A DNA stretch of 64,000 nucleotides from Deltaproteobacteria bacterium (GTDB lineage: Bacteria; Myxococcota_A; UBA9160; JAFDDA01): NCBI GenBank assembly GCA_019311105.1, contig JAFDDA010000014.1, forward strand, positions 1 through 64,000. Direction: 5' to 3'. The notes beneath the pieces were generated by a model. The model did not search any database, was not told where the DNA came from, and worked only from the letters and a program-made list of their open reading frames with translations. This document shows positions 46,877-56,978 of this stretch, piece by piece. The translations under genes and the position numbers were made by a program. How positions within the stretch are numbered: position 1 is the first letter of the stretch; the number at the start of each line of letters is the position of its first letter.

Positions 46877-48091
46877 CTAGGCCTTCCCGCGACCTCGAAT
46901 CCGAAGCCCTTGGAGACGAATGAACCCAGTCGCATCGGACTGGTCGTAACCGCCCTCTTCGTCGAAGGAGACGGTCGCCTCGTCGTAGAGCGACACCGGG
47001 GAGCGTCGCCCCGTCACGATCACGTTGCCCTTGTAGAGCTTCACGCGCACGTCGCCCGTGACGTTCACCTGGGTGTCGTCGACGAACCGCCGCAGCAACT
47101 CGCCCTCGGGCGCGTACCAGAAACCGTTGTAGATGACCTCGGCGAAGCGCGGCGACATGCGGTCGCGCTCGTGCATGACCTCGCGGTCGAGGGTGATCGA
47201 CTCCATGGCGCGGTGGGCGACGTGGAGCACGGTGCCGCCGGGCGTCTCGTAGACGCCGCGGCTCTTCATGCCGACGAAGCGGTTCTCGACGAGGTCGACG
47301 CGGCCGACGCCGTGGCTCCCCGCCAGGGCGTTCAGGCGGATCAGCAGCTCGGCCGGCGAGAGAGCCTCGCCGTCGATCGAGACCGCGGTGCCCTGCTCGA
47401 AGCCGATCACGATCTCCGCAGGCACCTCGGGTGCGTCCTCGGGCGAGACCGTGAGCTGGAACATCTCCTCCTCCGGGGCGTTCCACGGGTCTTCGAGGAT
47501 CCCGCCTTCGTAGGAGCAGTGCAGAAGGTTGCGGTCGATCGAGTAGGGCTTCTTCAGGGTCGCCGAGATCGGAATGCCGTACTTCTCGGCGTAGGCAATG
47601 CAGTCCGGGCGACTGACGAGGTCCCACTCGCGCCAGGGCGCGATGACCTCCAGCTCGGGCGCGAGCGCCTGGTAGGTGAGCTCGAAGCGGACCTGGTCGT
47701 TGCCCTTGCCCGTCGCACCGTGGGCGACGGCGTCGCAGCCGGTCTCCCGGGCGACCTTCGCGTGGTCCTTGGCGATGAGCGGGCGCGCAAGCGAGGTGCC
47801 GAGCAGGTAGACGCCCTCGTAGATGGCGTTGCCCCGGATCGCCGGCATCACGAAGTCACGCGCGAACTCCTCGCGCAGATCGTTCACGATGCAGTCGACG
47901 GCACCGGTGGCCTTGGCCTTCTCCGGCAACCCCGACAGTTCCTCTTCCTGCCCCACATCGGAGCAATAGGCCACGACGTCGCAGCCGTACTCCTCGATCA
48001 GCCAGCGCAGGATCACCGACGTATCGAGCCCGCCGCTGTAGGCGAGGCACACCTTCGAAATCTTCTGGCCTGAGGAACCGCGTCGCGTCAT
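46877..48091 (-). CDS. argG: Argininosuccinate synthase
   Basis: 404 aa. N-type ATP pyrophosphatase: [19 protein letters not shown] (PP-loop), [28 protein letters not shown] and the C-terminal [21 protein letters not shown]. It joins citrulline and aspartate with ATP. It lies about 4 kb from argF and argB, separated by the J-protein/Hsp70/PAS genes, and follows the PAS gene by 45 nt. Confidence 0.96.
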   Translation of the reverse strand: MTRRGSSGQKISKVCLAYSGGLDTSVILRWLIEEYGCDVVAYCSDVGQEEELSGLPEKAKATGAVDCIVNDLREEFARDFVMPAIRGNAIYEGVYLLGTSLARPLIAKDHAKVARETGCDAVAHGATGKGNDQVRFELTYQALAPELEVIAPWREWDLVSRPDCIAYAEKYGIPISATLKKPYSIDRNLLHCSYEGGILEDPWNAPEEEMFQLTVSPEDAPEVPAEIVIGFEQGTAVSIDGEALSPAELLIRLNALAGSHGVGRVDLVENRFVGMKSRGVYETPGGTVLHVAHRAMESITLDREVMHERDRMSPRFAEVIYNGFWYAPEGELLRRFVDDTQVNVTGDVRVKLYKGNVIVTGRRSPVSLYDEATVSFDEEGGYDQSDATGFIRLQGLRIRGRGKA

Positions 48092-48136
48092 GGCGCGGGA
48101 GTGTATCGGGAAATCGCCCGCCCGGAAGCGGGGCGG

Positions 48137-49072
48137 CTAGAGGGCGGGGAGACGCAGGACCGTGGCGCGGTGGCCATCGGCGAGGGTCTCGACCTCGACG
48201 CGGCCGCCCAGGCCCGCCACGCACTCGATGACCATGGGGGGTGCGTCGCCGCCTCCGCCCGGGTCGGTCAGGGTCACGACGACCTGCTTCTCACCCTCGG
48301 CCTCTTCCGCCCGGCCGCCCAACGTGAGCCAGTCCGATGCCTGGGTGACGCGGACACGCAGCAGGGCCTCGAGAGCCTCCTGGAAGCGCTTCCCGTCGCC
48401 GCGGACGAGCGGAAGGTCGGCCGCCAGCAGGACGTCGATGCTGACGCCGCTCTCGGCCATCTCATAGGCGACCCCGGCCACCGCGTCCCGCAGGACGCGG
48501 CTCGGATCGATCATCGCCTCACGATCCTGTTGTCGCTCCTGCCCCTCGACCATGCGGGCCAGGTTGTTCACGGCGCGCCGGCAGTCGGCCACGGCGCCTC
48601 GCGCACTGGCGGCCCAGTCGTTGCGCTCGCCTTCGCCCAGCTGCGCGTCGGGGCGCGCCAGCCGATCGACGCAACCCGTGAGTTGCTCGACGACGCCCGT
48701 GAGCTCGCGCTTCACCCGGTGCAGGCCCTCGGCCTCCAGCAGATCCTCGGTCAGCAAGAGGACGCTACCCACGCGCTGCCCCTCCACCGAGATCGGTGAG
48801 GCCAGGGCCTGGAACCCGCGATCGTGGTGCCGGATGCGGAAGCGAACGGATTGGCCCCGCGAACAGGTGGCCGCCACGGCACCGAGCACGGCCTCGCGGT
48901 CGCCACCCTCGAAGATCTCGGCCAGGGCCCGCCCCTCGCAGCGGTCTCGCGATGTCGCGAAGGACAACTCGAAGGCCGGGTTCAGGAAGACGACGCAGCC
49001 GTCCGGGTCGGCGACCACGACGGGCGCGTCCAGATAGTTCAGCAACGAGGGTGCGTTGGCGAGCGAATCCAT
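48137..49072 (-). CDS. PAS-domain protein with degenerate histidine-kinase-like region
   Basis: 311 aa. The N-terminal PAS domain (APVVVADPDGCVVFLNPAFELSFA, LAEIFEG, VRFRIRHHDRGFQALASPI) is followed by a long helical region and a C-terminal part resembling a worn HATPase (VRGDGKRFQEALEALLRV, VVVTLTDPGGGG). No phosphoacceptor His or clear N box is visible, so it is probably a sensor or scaffold, not an active kinase. It lies 14 nt downstream of the Hsp70 gene, suggesting a common stress-related operon. Confidence 0.65.
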   Translation of the reverse strand: MDSLANAPSLLNYLDAPVVVADPDGCVVFLNPAFELSFATSRDRCEGRALAEIFEGGDREAVLGAVAATCSRGQSVRFRIRHHDRGFQALASPISVEGQRVGSVLLLTEDLLEAEGLHRVKRELTGVVEQLTGCVDRLARPDAQLGEGERNDWAASARGAVADCRRAVNNLARMVEGQERQQDREAMIDPSRVLRDAVAGVAYEMAESGVSIDVLLAADLPLVRGDGKRFQEALEALLRVRVTQASDWLTLGGRAEEAEGEKQVVVTLTDPGGGGDAPPMVIECVAGLGGRVEVETLADGHRATVLRLPAL

Positions 49073-49086
49073 GGGTTGCCTTCGCC

Positions 49087-50658
49087 CTAGACCTTGAGCG
49101 CGATCGCGTCCGGCGGGTTCTCCTCGATGATCCGTTGGATCTCTTCGTCGGAGAGCGTGCTGGCAGCGTTCACAGTGATCGATTGTTCGAGGCCCGTTGC
49201 CTTGTCGCGGGCCGAGACGTTCACGATGCCGTTAGCGTCGATGTCGAAGGAGACCTCGATCTCGGGCTCGCCCTTCGATGCCGGCTTGATCCCCGAGAGC
49301 ACGAACTCGCCGAGCAGGTCGTTCTCCGCGGCAACTTCGCTTTCGCCTTGGAGGACGCGGACCTTCACGTCCCGCTGATCGTCGCGGGTGGTGGTGAAGA
49401 CGTGCGAGCGTCGCACGGGCACGGTGGTGTTGCGTTCGATCAGCGTGGCGAAGCGCCCGCCGAAGGTCGCGATGCCGAGCGAGAGCGGCGTCACATCGAG
49501 CAGGAGCAGATCCTTCTCGTCTGCGGTCAGCGCTTCGGCCTGGAGCGCGGCGCCGATGGCGACCACCTCGTCGGGGTTCACACCCTTGTGAGGGCGCTTC
49601 CCGAAGAACTCGGCGACCGCGGTCTGGAGGAATGGCATGCGCGTCTGGCCGCCTACGAGGATCACGCGGTCGATCTGGTCGGGGCCGACCTTTGCGTCGC
49701 GCATGCACGCCTCGCAGGTCTTCAGCGACTGCGAGACCAGGTCGTGACACAGCGACTCCAGGGTGTCGCGGGTGATCTCGACGTTCAGGTGACGGGGCCC
49801 GCGTTCGTCGGTCGCGATGAACGGCAGGTTGATCTCGGTCACGTCCCGGGCTGAGAGGTCGCACTTGGCCTTCTCGGCGGCGTCCTTCAGCCGCTGCATG
49901 GCCATGGCGTCGTTGCGCAGGTCGATGCCGTCGTTGTCCACGAACCAGGCGTTCAGGTGATCCACGATCCGACGGTCGAAGTCTTCGCCACCGAGAAAGG
50001 TGTTGCCGTTGGTGGAGAGCACCTCGACCACGCCATCTCCCATGGAAAGGATCGAGATGTCGAAGGTGCCGCCACCGAGGTCATAGATGGCGATGGTCTC
50101 TTCGTCGCTGCGACCGAAGCCATAGGACAGCGCCGCGGCCGTGGGCTCGTTGATGATGCGCAGGATCTCAAGGCCCGCGATCTTGCCGGCGTCCTTGGTG
50201 CACTGACGCTGGGTGTCGTTGAAGTAGGCCGGCACGGTCACCACGGCCTCCTCCACCGGCTCGCCCACGTACTCCTGGGCCACGCGCTTCATCTCGCGCA
50301 GGATGATCGCCGCGATCTCCGGGCAGGTGAAGATCTTCTCGGCGAGCTGCAGGCGCGCGTCGTCGTTGGAGCCGCGGATGATCTCGTAGGGAACGAACTC
50401 GGCGGTCTTCGTGACTTCCTCGGAGTCGAAGCGGCGGCCGATCAGACGCTTCACGCCGTAGGCCGTGCTCGTGCAGTTCGTGATGGCCTGACGCTTCGCG
50501 AGGTGCCCGACGAGGCGCTTGCCGTCCTGCGAAACCGCGAACATCGACGGCGTCGTCTTGTAGCCGCCCGCATTCGGGATCACGGTCGGCTGACCGTTCT
50601 CCACGATCGCGACGCACGAGTTCGTCGTGCCCAGGTCGATTCCGATCACATGTCCCAT
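49087..50658 (-). CDS. Hsp70-family chaperone without C-terminal lid (DnaK-like)
   Basis: 523 aa. Nucleotide-binding domain: [55 protein letters not shown]. Beta substrate-binding domain: [14 protein letters not shown], then [26 protein letters not shown]. The protein ends soon after ([15 protein letters not shown]), about 110 residues short of canonical DnaK, so the helical lid is absent. Its ATG overlaps the stop of the upstream J-domain TPR protein (TGATG), making a dedicated chaperone/co-chaperone pair likely. It is probably not the housekeeping dnaK. Confidence 0.9.
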   Translation of the reverse strand: MGHVIGIDLGTTNSCVAIVENGQPTVIPNAGGYKTTPSMFAVSQDGKRLVGHLAKRQAITNCTSTAYGVKRLIGRRFDSEEVTKTAEFVPYEIIRGSNDDARLQLAEKIFTCPEIAAIILREMKRVAQEYVGEPVEEAVVTVPAYFNDTQRQCTKDAGKIAGLEILRIINEPTAAALSYGFGRSDEETIAIYDLGGGTFDISILSMGDGVVEVLSTNGNTFLGGEDFDRRIVDHLNAWFVDNDGIDLRNDAMAMQRLKDAAEKAKCDLSARDVTEINLPFIATDERGPRHLNVEITRDTLESLCHDLVSQSLKTCEACMRDAKVGPDQIDRVILVGGQTRMPFLQTAVAEFFGKRPHKGVNPDEVVAIGAALQAEALTADEKDLLLLDVTPLSLGIATFGGRFATLIERNTTVPVRRSHVFTTTRDDQRDVKVRVLQGESEVAAENDLLGEFVLSGIKPASKGEPEIEVSFDIDANGIVNVSARDKATGLEQSITVNAASTLSDEEIQRIIEENPPDAIALKV

Positions 50659-51908
50659 CAGGAGCCTCCGAGCGGCGCGCTGCGCGCGTTTCGCCTGGTC
50701 GTCTTCAATTCGAGTTTCGCTTCTTCGTCACGGGGGTCGAGCTTCACGGCCTGCTCGAACTCCCGCTCTGCGTTCTTGTAGAGCCCCGCCGCGGCGTACA
50801 CCTGGCCGAGCGTCTTGCGATAGACGGCCGTGGTCGGCTCGACCTCGCAGGCGCGCGCCGCATAGTCCTTGGCGGATTTGAGGTCGTTTTCGATCTGCCA
50901 CGCGAGCTTCGCGGCCCGGTGGTTGGTGGCGGCGGCGAAGGGACGGCAGTGGAGCGCATCCACGTAGCGCTTGTAGGCCTCGGCGTACTCGCCGAGCTCG
51001 AAGAGGGAATCGGCTTCCTTCGTGTAACGCTCGGCCAGGATCTCGTTGGCGTGCTGGTTGGCCTCGGCGAAGGGGCCCTTGAACGCCTCGTTGGCGGGGT
51101 CGCAGGCGATCGCGAGGCGCAGGTGCTTGGCGGCCTCGACCCAGCTCTCTTCGGCGATGGCGCCCTCCCCGGCCTCGAAATACTGGCGCGCCTTGCGTCG
51201 CCGCTCGCGCTGGATGCGGGCGACGAGCGAGAACGCATGGGGTGTCGTGCGCCCCCGGAGTCGCGGGCCACGCAGAGCCGGCGTGGCGGCCGGCGATGCC
51301 TGCAGCGAGCGTTCCATCTCCTTGCGGGCGGACGGGTCCGAGAGCAACTCGAAGGCCTCGGCGATCTTGCGGAAGACGCGCTGCACCACTTCGTCGAAGG
51401 GGCCGAGGTTCTGGCGGAAGTAGCGGTCCGGGTGGAACTCCTTCGAGAGCTTGAAGTAGGCACGGCGGAGATCGCGCAGCTCGGCGTCGAGGGCGACGTC
51501 CAGGATCTCGTGGTAGGGGCGTTCGAGCCCGCACTCGAAGACGAGCATCGTGCGTTGCGCTTCGAGTGAGATGTCGAGGCTCGCGTCGAACAGCGACTCG
51601 TCCACCTGCGTGGGCGTCGGGGCGGCGGTGGCCGGGGTCACGATCGCCGCTTCGGCCTCGCTCGGCGGCGGCTCAGTCTTTCCGTCCTCGAGGACGAGCA
51701 CGCCGAGTTCGACGAAGCGACGCATTGCCGTGTCGACCTCATCCGGAGCCAGACCGCCGATCTCTCGCAGCAAGCCCCAGGTCGTCCGGCCGTCCACGCG
51801 GGAGAGCAGGTAGCCCTCGCCTGGCGTGAGGCTCAGGCTTCCCAGATCGCACTCGGGGCTGATCTGCGGCACGGCGGAATGCTCCTCCTGCTCTCGTTGG
51901 GGACCCAT
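50658..51908 (-). CDS. J-domain protein with N-terminal DUF4388-like region and C-terminal TPRs
   Basis: About 416 aa from ATG 51908 (GAGG 5 nt upstream; GTG 51953 is possible). The N-terminal about 100 residues ([29 protein letters not shown]) resemble small PqqD/DUF4388-type modules. A J-domain lies in the middle ([34 protein letters not shown], with HPD intact), then a basic linker and three or four TPRs ([44 protein letters not shown]). It would stimulate the adjacent Hsp70 and recruit clients through TPRs. The family is typical of deltaproteobacteria. Confidence 0.8.
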   Translation of the reverse strand: MGPQREQEEHSAVPQISPECDLGSLSLTPGEGYLLSRVDGRTTWGLLREIGGLAPDEVDTAMRRFVELGVLVLEDGKTEPPPSEAEAAIVTPATAAPTPTQVDESLFDASLDISLEAQRTMLVFECGLERPYHEILDVALDAELRDLRRAYFKLSKEFHPDRYFRQNLGPFDEVVQRVFRKIAEAFELLSDPSARKEMERSLQASPAATPALRGPRLRGRTTPHAFSLVARIQRERRRKARQYFEAGEGAIAEESWVEAAKHLRLAIACDPANEAFKGPFAEANQHANEILAERYTKEADSLFELGEYAEAYKRYVDALHCRPFAAATNHRAAKLAWQIENDLKSAKDYAARACEVEPTTAVYRKTLGQVYAAAGLYKNAEREFEQAVKLDPRDEEAKLELKTTRRNARSAPLGGS

Positions 51909-51966
51909 CGAGACCTCGTCCTCGTGATCCGGGACACAACCCGGGTCGCTCACTCATCGGCGCGAC

Positions 51967-52035
51967 GAGGCGGAAAACTGAGGCGCGTCGAGGTGGAAAA
52001 CCAAGGCGCGTCGAGGCAAAAAACCGAGCGCGGTC
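51967..52035. repeat. Three tandem 23-bp units upstream of the J-domain gene
   Basis: GAGGYGGAAAACYRAGGCGCGTC recurs at 51967, 51990 and 52013 (exact 23-bp period, last unit degenerate). It lies in the gap between argF and the J-domain gene, upstream of the latter, and could be a binding array or a simple duplication. Confidence 0.75.
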
Positions 52036-52121
52036 GAGCAGATGCGGCCCCTGCCGGCGAGAGCCGGCGGCCGCGAGGGCAGGCCGGTGGGGCCCGCTTC
52101 ACCCCCGTGGGGCGCTGGATC

Positions 52122-53051
52122 TCAGAACGGGCCGAGAATGAGCCGCTCGAGAATCGCTTTCTGGCTATGGAGACGATTCTCGGCCTGGTCCCAGACGATG
52201 CTCCGCTCGCCATCGAGGACCGAACTCGAGATCTCGAGCTCCCGGTAGGCCGGCAGGCAGTGCAGCACCCACGCCTCGGGTGCGTGCTCGAGAAGTCGGG
52301 TGTTCACCTGATAGGCGGCGAAGATCTTCTTCCTCTCGGCCTTCTCGTCTTCCTGGCCCATGGAGGTCCAGGTGTCGGTGTAGACGAAGTCGGCACCCCG
52401 AACGGCCTCCACCGGGTCGGCGGTGTAGAGGATCTTCGCACCCGAGGCCTCAGCGAGCGTGGCCGCCTGGGCGCACACCTCGGGCGCGACCCGATGCGTG
52501 TCCGGCGTCGCCACGCGCAGCTCCATGCCGAGGATCGAGACGGCGAGCGTCAGGGAGGCGGCCACGTTGTTGCCGTCGCCGACATAGGCCAGTACGGCGC
52601 GGTCGAGGTCGGCGCGCTCCGCCACGGTCTGCAGGTCGGCGATGATCTGGCACGGGTGGAAGCGATCCGTGAGTGCGTTGATCACGGGGATCGTGGAGTG
52701 CTGCGCGATCTCCTCGAGCAGTTCGTGGGAGAAGGTCCGGCAGGTCAGCGCATCGACCCAGCGCGACAGGCCGCGTGCCACGTCGGCGGGCGTCTCCCGG
52801 CTGCCGATCCCGACCTGCTCCGGGCGCAGCAGGATCGCGTGGCCACCGAGCTGGGTCATGCCCGCCTCGAAGGTCACGTGGGTGCGGAGCGACGGCTTCT
52901 CGAAGTAGAGGGCCATCGTGCGGCCGAGCAGGGTCTGGGGCCGCTCCCCTCGCTTGTCGAGGTCCTTCAGCTCGCGCGCGCGCTCGAGCAGGGCGCGCAG
53001 CTCCTCGGCCGGCCAATCTGCCACCGTGAGGAAATCCTTGCTTCCTGCCAT
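52122..53051 (-). CDS. argF: Ornithine carbamoyltransferase
   Basis: 309 aa from MAGSKDFLTVADW (track start 53102 is too long). Carbamoyl-phosphate motif EKPSLRTHVTFE, DRFHPCQIIADLQT, GDGNNVAASL (ornithine side) and catalytic HCLPAYRELE. The carbamoyl-phosphate motif usually reads SxRTR; the second Arg is His here. It makes citrulline for ArgG. It lies 19 nt after argB in the same operon; argD is absent between them. Confidence 0.93.
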   Translation of the reverse strand: MAGSKDFLTVADWPAEELRALLERARELKDLDKRGERPQTLLGRTMALYFEKPSLRTHVTFEAGMTQLGGHAILLRPEQVGIGSRETPADVARGLSRWVDALTCRTFSHELLEEIAQHSTIPVINALTDRFHPCQIIADLQTVAERADLDRAVLAYVGDGNNVAASLTLAVSILGMELRVATPDTHRVAPEVCAQAATLAEASGAKILYTADPVEAVRGADFVYTDTWTSMGQEDEKAERKKIFAAYQVNTRLLEHAPEAWVLHCLPAYRELEISSSVLDGERSIVWDQAENRLHSQKAILERLILGPF

Positions 53052-53070
53052 CCCGCCCCCTCGCGCTCGC

Positions 53071-53922
53071 CTAGTGAGTGATGACGGTGCCGACGCCGCC
53101 ATCCGTGAAGATCTCGAGCAACACCGCGTGCAGCACCCGGCCGTCGACGACGTGGGCCCGACCCACTTTCCCGTCGAGGGCCTGCAAGCAGCACTCGACC
53201 TTGGGGATCATCCCGCCCCGAATGGTGCCCTCGTCGATGTGCTTCGCGACCTCGGCCACGGTGAGCTGGCTCATCAGCGCACCCTTCGCATCGAGCACGC
53301 CCTCGACGTCGGTGAGCAGCATCAACTTCTCGGCGCCGAGCGCCACGGCGAGGGCGCCGGCCGCTTCGTCGGCGTTGACGTTGTGGGTCACGCCGTCCGG
53401 GTCGACGCCGATCGGCGCCACGACCGGGATGTAACCCTGCTGGGTCGCCTGGACGATCGCCTCGCACTCGACCTTCACGACCTGGCCGACACGCCCGAGG
53501 TCCTTGCCGCCGGGTCGCTTGCGTTCGACCCGGAGCATGCTGTCGTGCTGGCCCGTCAGGCCGAGGCCGCGGCCACCTGCCCGCTCGACGAGTTCGACGA
53601 TCGAAGCGTTCACCTCGCCCCCGAGCACGCGCTCGACCACTTCCATGGTCGCATCGTCGGTGACGCGCAGGCCGTCGATGAACTTCGACTCCTTGCCGAG
53701 GCTCGCCAGGGCCCGACCGATCTGGGGGCCACCGCCGTGGACGAGCACCGGCCGCAGGCCGATGTACTTCAGCAAGACCACGTCCACCGCGAACGACTCG
53801 CGGAGGGATTCGTCCACCATCGCCGAACCGCCGTACTTGATGACGACCGTCTTCTCGAAGAAGCGGCGCATGTAGGGAAGTGCTTCGACGAGCACCTCTG
53901 CCTTGTCGATCAACTGCTTCAC
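53071..53922 (-). CDS. argB: Acetylglutamate kinase
   Basis: 283 aa. ATP site VVIKYGGSAM, PVLVHGGGPQIGRAL, acetylglutamate-binding QHDSMLRVERK and NADEAAGALAVALGAEKLMLLTDVEG. The start is GTG 53922 (KQLIDKAEVLVEALPYMRRF); the track start at 55011 reads into the neighbour's shadow. The start region is duplicated 32 bp upstream, making an 11-codon mini-ORF (VKQLIDGKRVA) whose stop overlaps the real start as GTGA. Second step of arginine synthesis. Confidence 0.93.
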   Translation of the reverse strand: MKQLIDKAEVLVEALPYMRRFFEKTVVIKYGGSAMVDESLRESFAVDVVLLKYIGLRPVLVHGGGPQIGRALASLGKESKFIDGLRVTDDATMEVVERVLGGEVNASIVELVERAGGRGLGLTGQHDSMLRVERKRPGGKDLGRVGQVVKVECEAIVQATQQGYIPVVAPIGVDPDGVTHNVNADEAAGALAVALGAEKLMLLTDVEGVLDAKGALMSQLTVAEVAKHIDEGTIRGGMIPKVECCLQALDGKVGRAHVVDGRVLHAVLLEIFTDGGVGTVITH

Positions 53923-53964
53923 GCGACCCTCTTGCCGTCGATCAACTGCTTCACGCGACCCTCT
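53905..53964. repeat. Tandem 28-bp duplication over the argB start
   Basis: GTCGATCAACTGCTTCACGCGACCCTCT at 53905-53932 is repeated without mismatch at 53937-53964 (32-bp period). It duplicates the ribosome binding site context, start codon and first codons. Confidence 0.9.
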
Positions 53965-54016
53965 CGTCGTGCGGCTCTCGGTCGTTCGCGATCCCGTGCT
54001 TGGGGGGGCGCGGCGG

Positions 54017-55048
54017 CTACTCCGCCGAGCCAGGGGGCGACGGCGTTGCCCGCGGAACCAGCCGCCCCGAGCCGGGGCGTGCGGCGCTCTCGCGCCGGAT
54101 GCGGGCCACCTCGTCGATGCTCGACCGCCAGCTACGGTACAGGAGCACGCTGCGGAGCGCCGCCGAGAGCGCTGCGCCGGCGATCTCGGCCGTGCGCAGC
54201 GAGGGCGCGTGGCCCGCGGCGAGATGCACGCGAACGAGCCCCACGGTGTTCCGCCGGAAGCGGAGCGGAAGGCAGAGCAAACCGCCCGGAGCGCCCTGCT
54301 CGGGGCGATCCACTTCGGGGTCGAAGCGCGGGTCGGCTTCGGGTTCGGCCGTGGCGATGAAGACTCCCGTTGCCGCCGCCGCACCCGCCAAGCCGCGGCC
54401 CGCGGGCAAGAACGGGCGGTCGACGAGCGCCCCCGCATCCCAGACGGCCTCGCGGACGAAGGAGCCCTGCCCGGGCTCGGAGAGGTAGAGCGCTGCGCCC
54501 ACGGCCGACATGCGCTCCCCGATCTGAGCCAGCAAGTTCGCCGAGAGCGTCGCCGGGTCTCCCGCCTCCACGACGGCCTCGCAGAGGCTACGAGCCAGGT
54601 CGAGGTCGGCATCGGCCGTCGGGGTCGCCGCGCCGATGCGGCCACGCAGCTCGGCCAACTCCACCTCGGCCTGCCAACCGGAGGACGCGCGCTCGACGGA
54701 CAGGCGCAGCTCTTCTTCATGGAGTGGCTTGGCCAGGTAGTCGACGGCGCCCGCGCGCAGGGCTTCGAGGGCGAGGCCCTGCCCTGCCTGGGCCGCCAAC
54801 ACCAACGCGCGGGTGGCCGGCCGTTCGGCGCGGACCGCGCGCAACACCTCGATGGCCGCCGCACCGGTGCTCTCCAGGTCGACGATCCACAGTCCGACGT
54901 CGGGGTCGGCCAGGTCGGCCGCCGCCGCGTCCAGGCTTGAGGCGGAGCGGCACGCGAAGCCTTCGGCCGCGAGTGTGTCGCACAGGGCGGCCCGGAAGAA
55001 CTCCGAAGCATCGATGACCAGGATCGCAGGGCGAGGTGTGTCGGCCAC
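54017..55048 (-). CDS. Response-regulator-like receiver plus GAF protein
   Basis: 343 aa. The N-terminal receiver-like domain (AILVIDASEFFRAAL; Asp in LWIVDLES; Lys in YLAKPLHEEEL) lacks the second acidic residue of the usual DD pair, so phosphorylation is uncertain. A GAF domain follows (about residues 150-310, AALYLSEPGQGSFVREAVWDAGALV), then a disordered basic tail. There is no DNA-binding or enzymatic output domain. It lies 8 nt after hslU and before argB, an odd insertion in an otherwise metabolic/proteolytic operon. Confidence 0.75.
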   Translation of the reverse strand: MADTPRPAILVIDASEFFRAALCDTLAAEGFACRSASSLDAAAADLADPDVGLWIVDLESTGAAAIEVLRAVRAERPATRALVLAAQAGQGLALEALRAGAVDYLAKPLHEEELRLSVERASSGWQAEVELAELRGRIGAATPTADADLDLARSLCEAVVEAGDPATLSANLLAQIGERMSAVGAALYLSEPGQGSFVREAVWDAGALVDRPFLPAGRGLAGAAAATGVFIATAEPEADPRFDPEVDRPEQGAPGGLLCLPLRFRRNTVGLVRVHLAAGHAPSLRTAEIAGAALSAALRSVLLYRSWRSSIDEVARIRRESAARPGSGRLVPRATPSPPGSAE

Positions 55049-55056
55049 GACGACTC

Positions 55057-56433
55057 CTAGAGGATGAAGCGGGAGAGATCCTCGTCGGCGGCCAGGGGGC
55101 CCAGGCGCTCGCGCACCATGGCCTCGTCCACCACGATCGTCGTCTCCCCGAGATCCGGTGCATCGAAGCTCACGTCCTCCACGAGCTTCTCCATCACCGT
55201 GTGCAAGCGACGTGCGCCAATGTCGTCCGTGCGCTCGTTGACCTCCGCGGCGATCTCCGCGATCGCCTGCACGCCGTCGTCCTTGAACTCGAGCCGTACC
55301 CCCTCGGTCTCGAGCAGCGCGACGTACTGGCGCACGAGCGAATTCGTCGGCTCGGTGAGGATGCGCACGAAGTCTTCCCGGGTCAGGCTCGCAAGCTCCA
55401 CGCGGATCGGGAAGCGACCCTGGAGCTCCGGGATCAGATCCGACGGCTTCGCCACGTGGAAGGCGCCGGCCGCGATGAAGAGGATGTGGTCCGTCCGCAC
55501 GGGCCCGTGCTTGGTCTGCACCGTCGAGCCTTCGACGATCGGCAGCAGATCGCGCTGCACGCCTTCGCGGGAAACGTCCGGGCCGTGCTTCGCCCCGTTG
55601 CCGACGGCGACCTTGTCGATCTCGTCGAGGAAGACGATGCCGGCCTGCTCCACCCGCTCGACGGCCAGCTCGCGAACGTTGTCCATGTCGACGAGGCGCG
55701 TGGCCTCCTCGGCCACGAAGGCTTCGCGCGCGGCCGGGATCTTCATGCGGCGCTGGCGCGTCTTGCGCGGGAACATGTTCCCCATCATGTCCTTGAACTG
55801 GACGCCCATCTCCTCGACGCCCTGGGGCCCGAGGATCGAGAGGTTCGGGCCACCGCCGCCATCTTCGACCTCCACGTCGATCTCGCGCTCATCGAGGGCC
55901 CCGTCGCGCAGCATCCCCCGCAGCTTCTCGCGCGTCTCGCGGTTCTCCGGGACGGGCGGGTCGGCCAGCGGGTCGGGCGGCGGCGCGATCCCGATCGAGG
56001 GCGGTGCGGGCGGCGGCGGCAGCAGGGCGTCGAGAATGCGCTCCTCGGCCCGCTCCTCGGCGCGGGTGTAGACGGCGCCCTTCTGCTCCTCGGCCACGAG
56101 GTTCACGGCGAGGTCGGCGAGGTCTCGGATCAGCGACTCGACGTCGCGGCCCACGTAGCCCACCTCGGTGAACTTCGACGCCTCGATCTTGATGAAGGGC
56201 GCCTGGGCGAGCTTTGCCAGGCGACGGGCGATCTCCGTCTTCCCGACGCCCGTGGCGCCGACCATGATGATGTTCTTCGGCGCGATCTCGTCGCGCAGGT
56301 CCGCCGACACCTGGGTGCGGCGCCAACGGTTGCGCAGCGCGATCGCCACGGCGCGCTTCGCATCGCCCTGCCCCACGATGTAGCGATCGAGCTCGGAGAC
56401 GGTCTCGCGCGGCGTGAAATGGCGCACGGTCAC
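55057..56433 (-). CDS. hslU: HslUV protease, ATPase subunit HslU
   Basis: 458 aa AAA+ unfoldase. Walker [16 protein letters not shown], pore GYVGRD, the I-domain between (with a long Pro-rich insertion [24 protein letters not shown]), Walker [10 protein letters not shown] and sensor/arginine [25 protein letters not shown]. The C-terminus ends RFIL, as needed to dock HslV. The start GTG overlaps the hslV stop (GTGA); the track start at 57258 is a read-through. Confidence 0.95.
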   Translation of the reverse strand: MTVRHFTPRETVSELDRYIVGQGDAKRAVAIALRNRWRRTQVSADLRDEIAPKNIIMVGATGVGKTEIARRLAKLAQAPFIKIEASKFTEVGYVGRDVESLIRDLADLAVNLVAEEQKGAVYTRAEERAEERILDALLPPPPAPPSIGIAPPPDPLADPPVPENRETREKLRGMLRDGALDEREIDVEVEDGGGGPNLSILGPQGVEEMGVQFKDMMGNMFPRKTRQRRMKIPAAREAFVAEEATRLVDMDNVRELAVERVEQAGIVFLDEIDKVAVGNGAKHGPDVSREGVQRDLLPIVEGSTVQTKHGPVRTDHILFIAAGAFHVAKPSDLIPELQGRFPIRVELASLTREDFVRILTEPTNSLVRQYVALLETEGVRLEFKDDGVQAIAEIAAEVNERTDDIGARRLHTVMEKLVEDVSFDAPDLGETTIVVDEAMVRERLGPLAADEDLSRFIL

Positions 56434-56978
56434 GACATCTCCAACACGTGTGCCTGGTCGTTCGTGTAGATGCAGAGCTCGCCGGCGATCCGCAGCGACG
56501 CTTCGGCGATTTCCTTGGCCGAGAGTTCGGTGTGACGCAACAGGGCCCGGGCCGCCGCCAGGGCGTAGGACCCCCCGGAACCGATGGCAGCCACGCCATC
56601 GTCGGGCTCGATCACATCGCCGTTGCCCGAGACCGCCAGCAGCGTCTCGGCGTCGGCAACCAGGATCATGGCCTCGAGGCGCCGCAACACGCGGTCGCTG
56701 CGCCAGTCGCGGGCGAGTTCCACGGCGGCACGACGGACGTTGCTCGGGTGGGCCTCGAGCTTCGCATCGAGCCGATCCATCAACGCGAGCGCGTCGGCTG
56801 CACCTCCGGCGAACCCGACGAGGGCGCGCCCACTCGCGGACTCGCGCACCTTCTGGGCGCCGTGCTTCACCACCGTGTCGCCGAGCGTCACCTGGCCGTC
56901 GGAGCCCATGGCCACGCGGCCATCGCGCATAACGGCCACCACCGTCGTCGAGCGCACTTTGGCTTGGAGCGTCATCAC
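56430..56978 (-). CDS. hslV: HslUV protease, peptidase subunit HslV
   Basis: 182 aa Ntn-hydrolase. It begins [33 protein letters not shown]; the catalytic Thr is the first or second Thr of STT, so a roughly ten-residue leader would be removed, longer than the bare Met of E. coli. Core motifs [22 protein letters not shown] and [14 protein letters not shown] are intact. The start overlaps the xerC stop (ATGA). Confidence 0.93.
   Translation of the reverse strand: MMTLQAKVRSTTVVAVMRDGRVAMGSDGQVTLGDTVVKHGAQKVRESASGRALVGFAGGAADALALMDRLDAKLEAHPSNVRRAAVELARDWRSDRVLRRLEAMILVADAETLLAVSGNGDVIEPDDGVAAIGSGGSYALAAARALLRHTELSAKEIAEASLRIAGELCIYTNDQAHVLEMS

Noticed and set aside
51967-52035. Possible mini-CRISPR
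   Set aside because: The units are head-to-tail with no unique spacers, and no cas gene is present.
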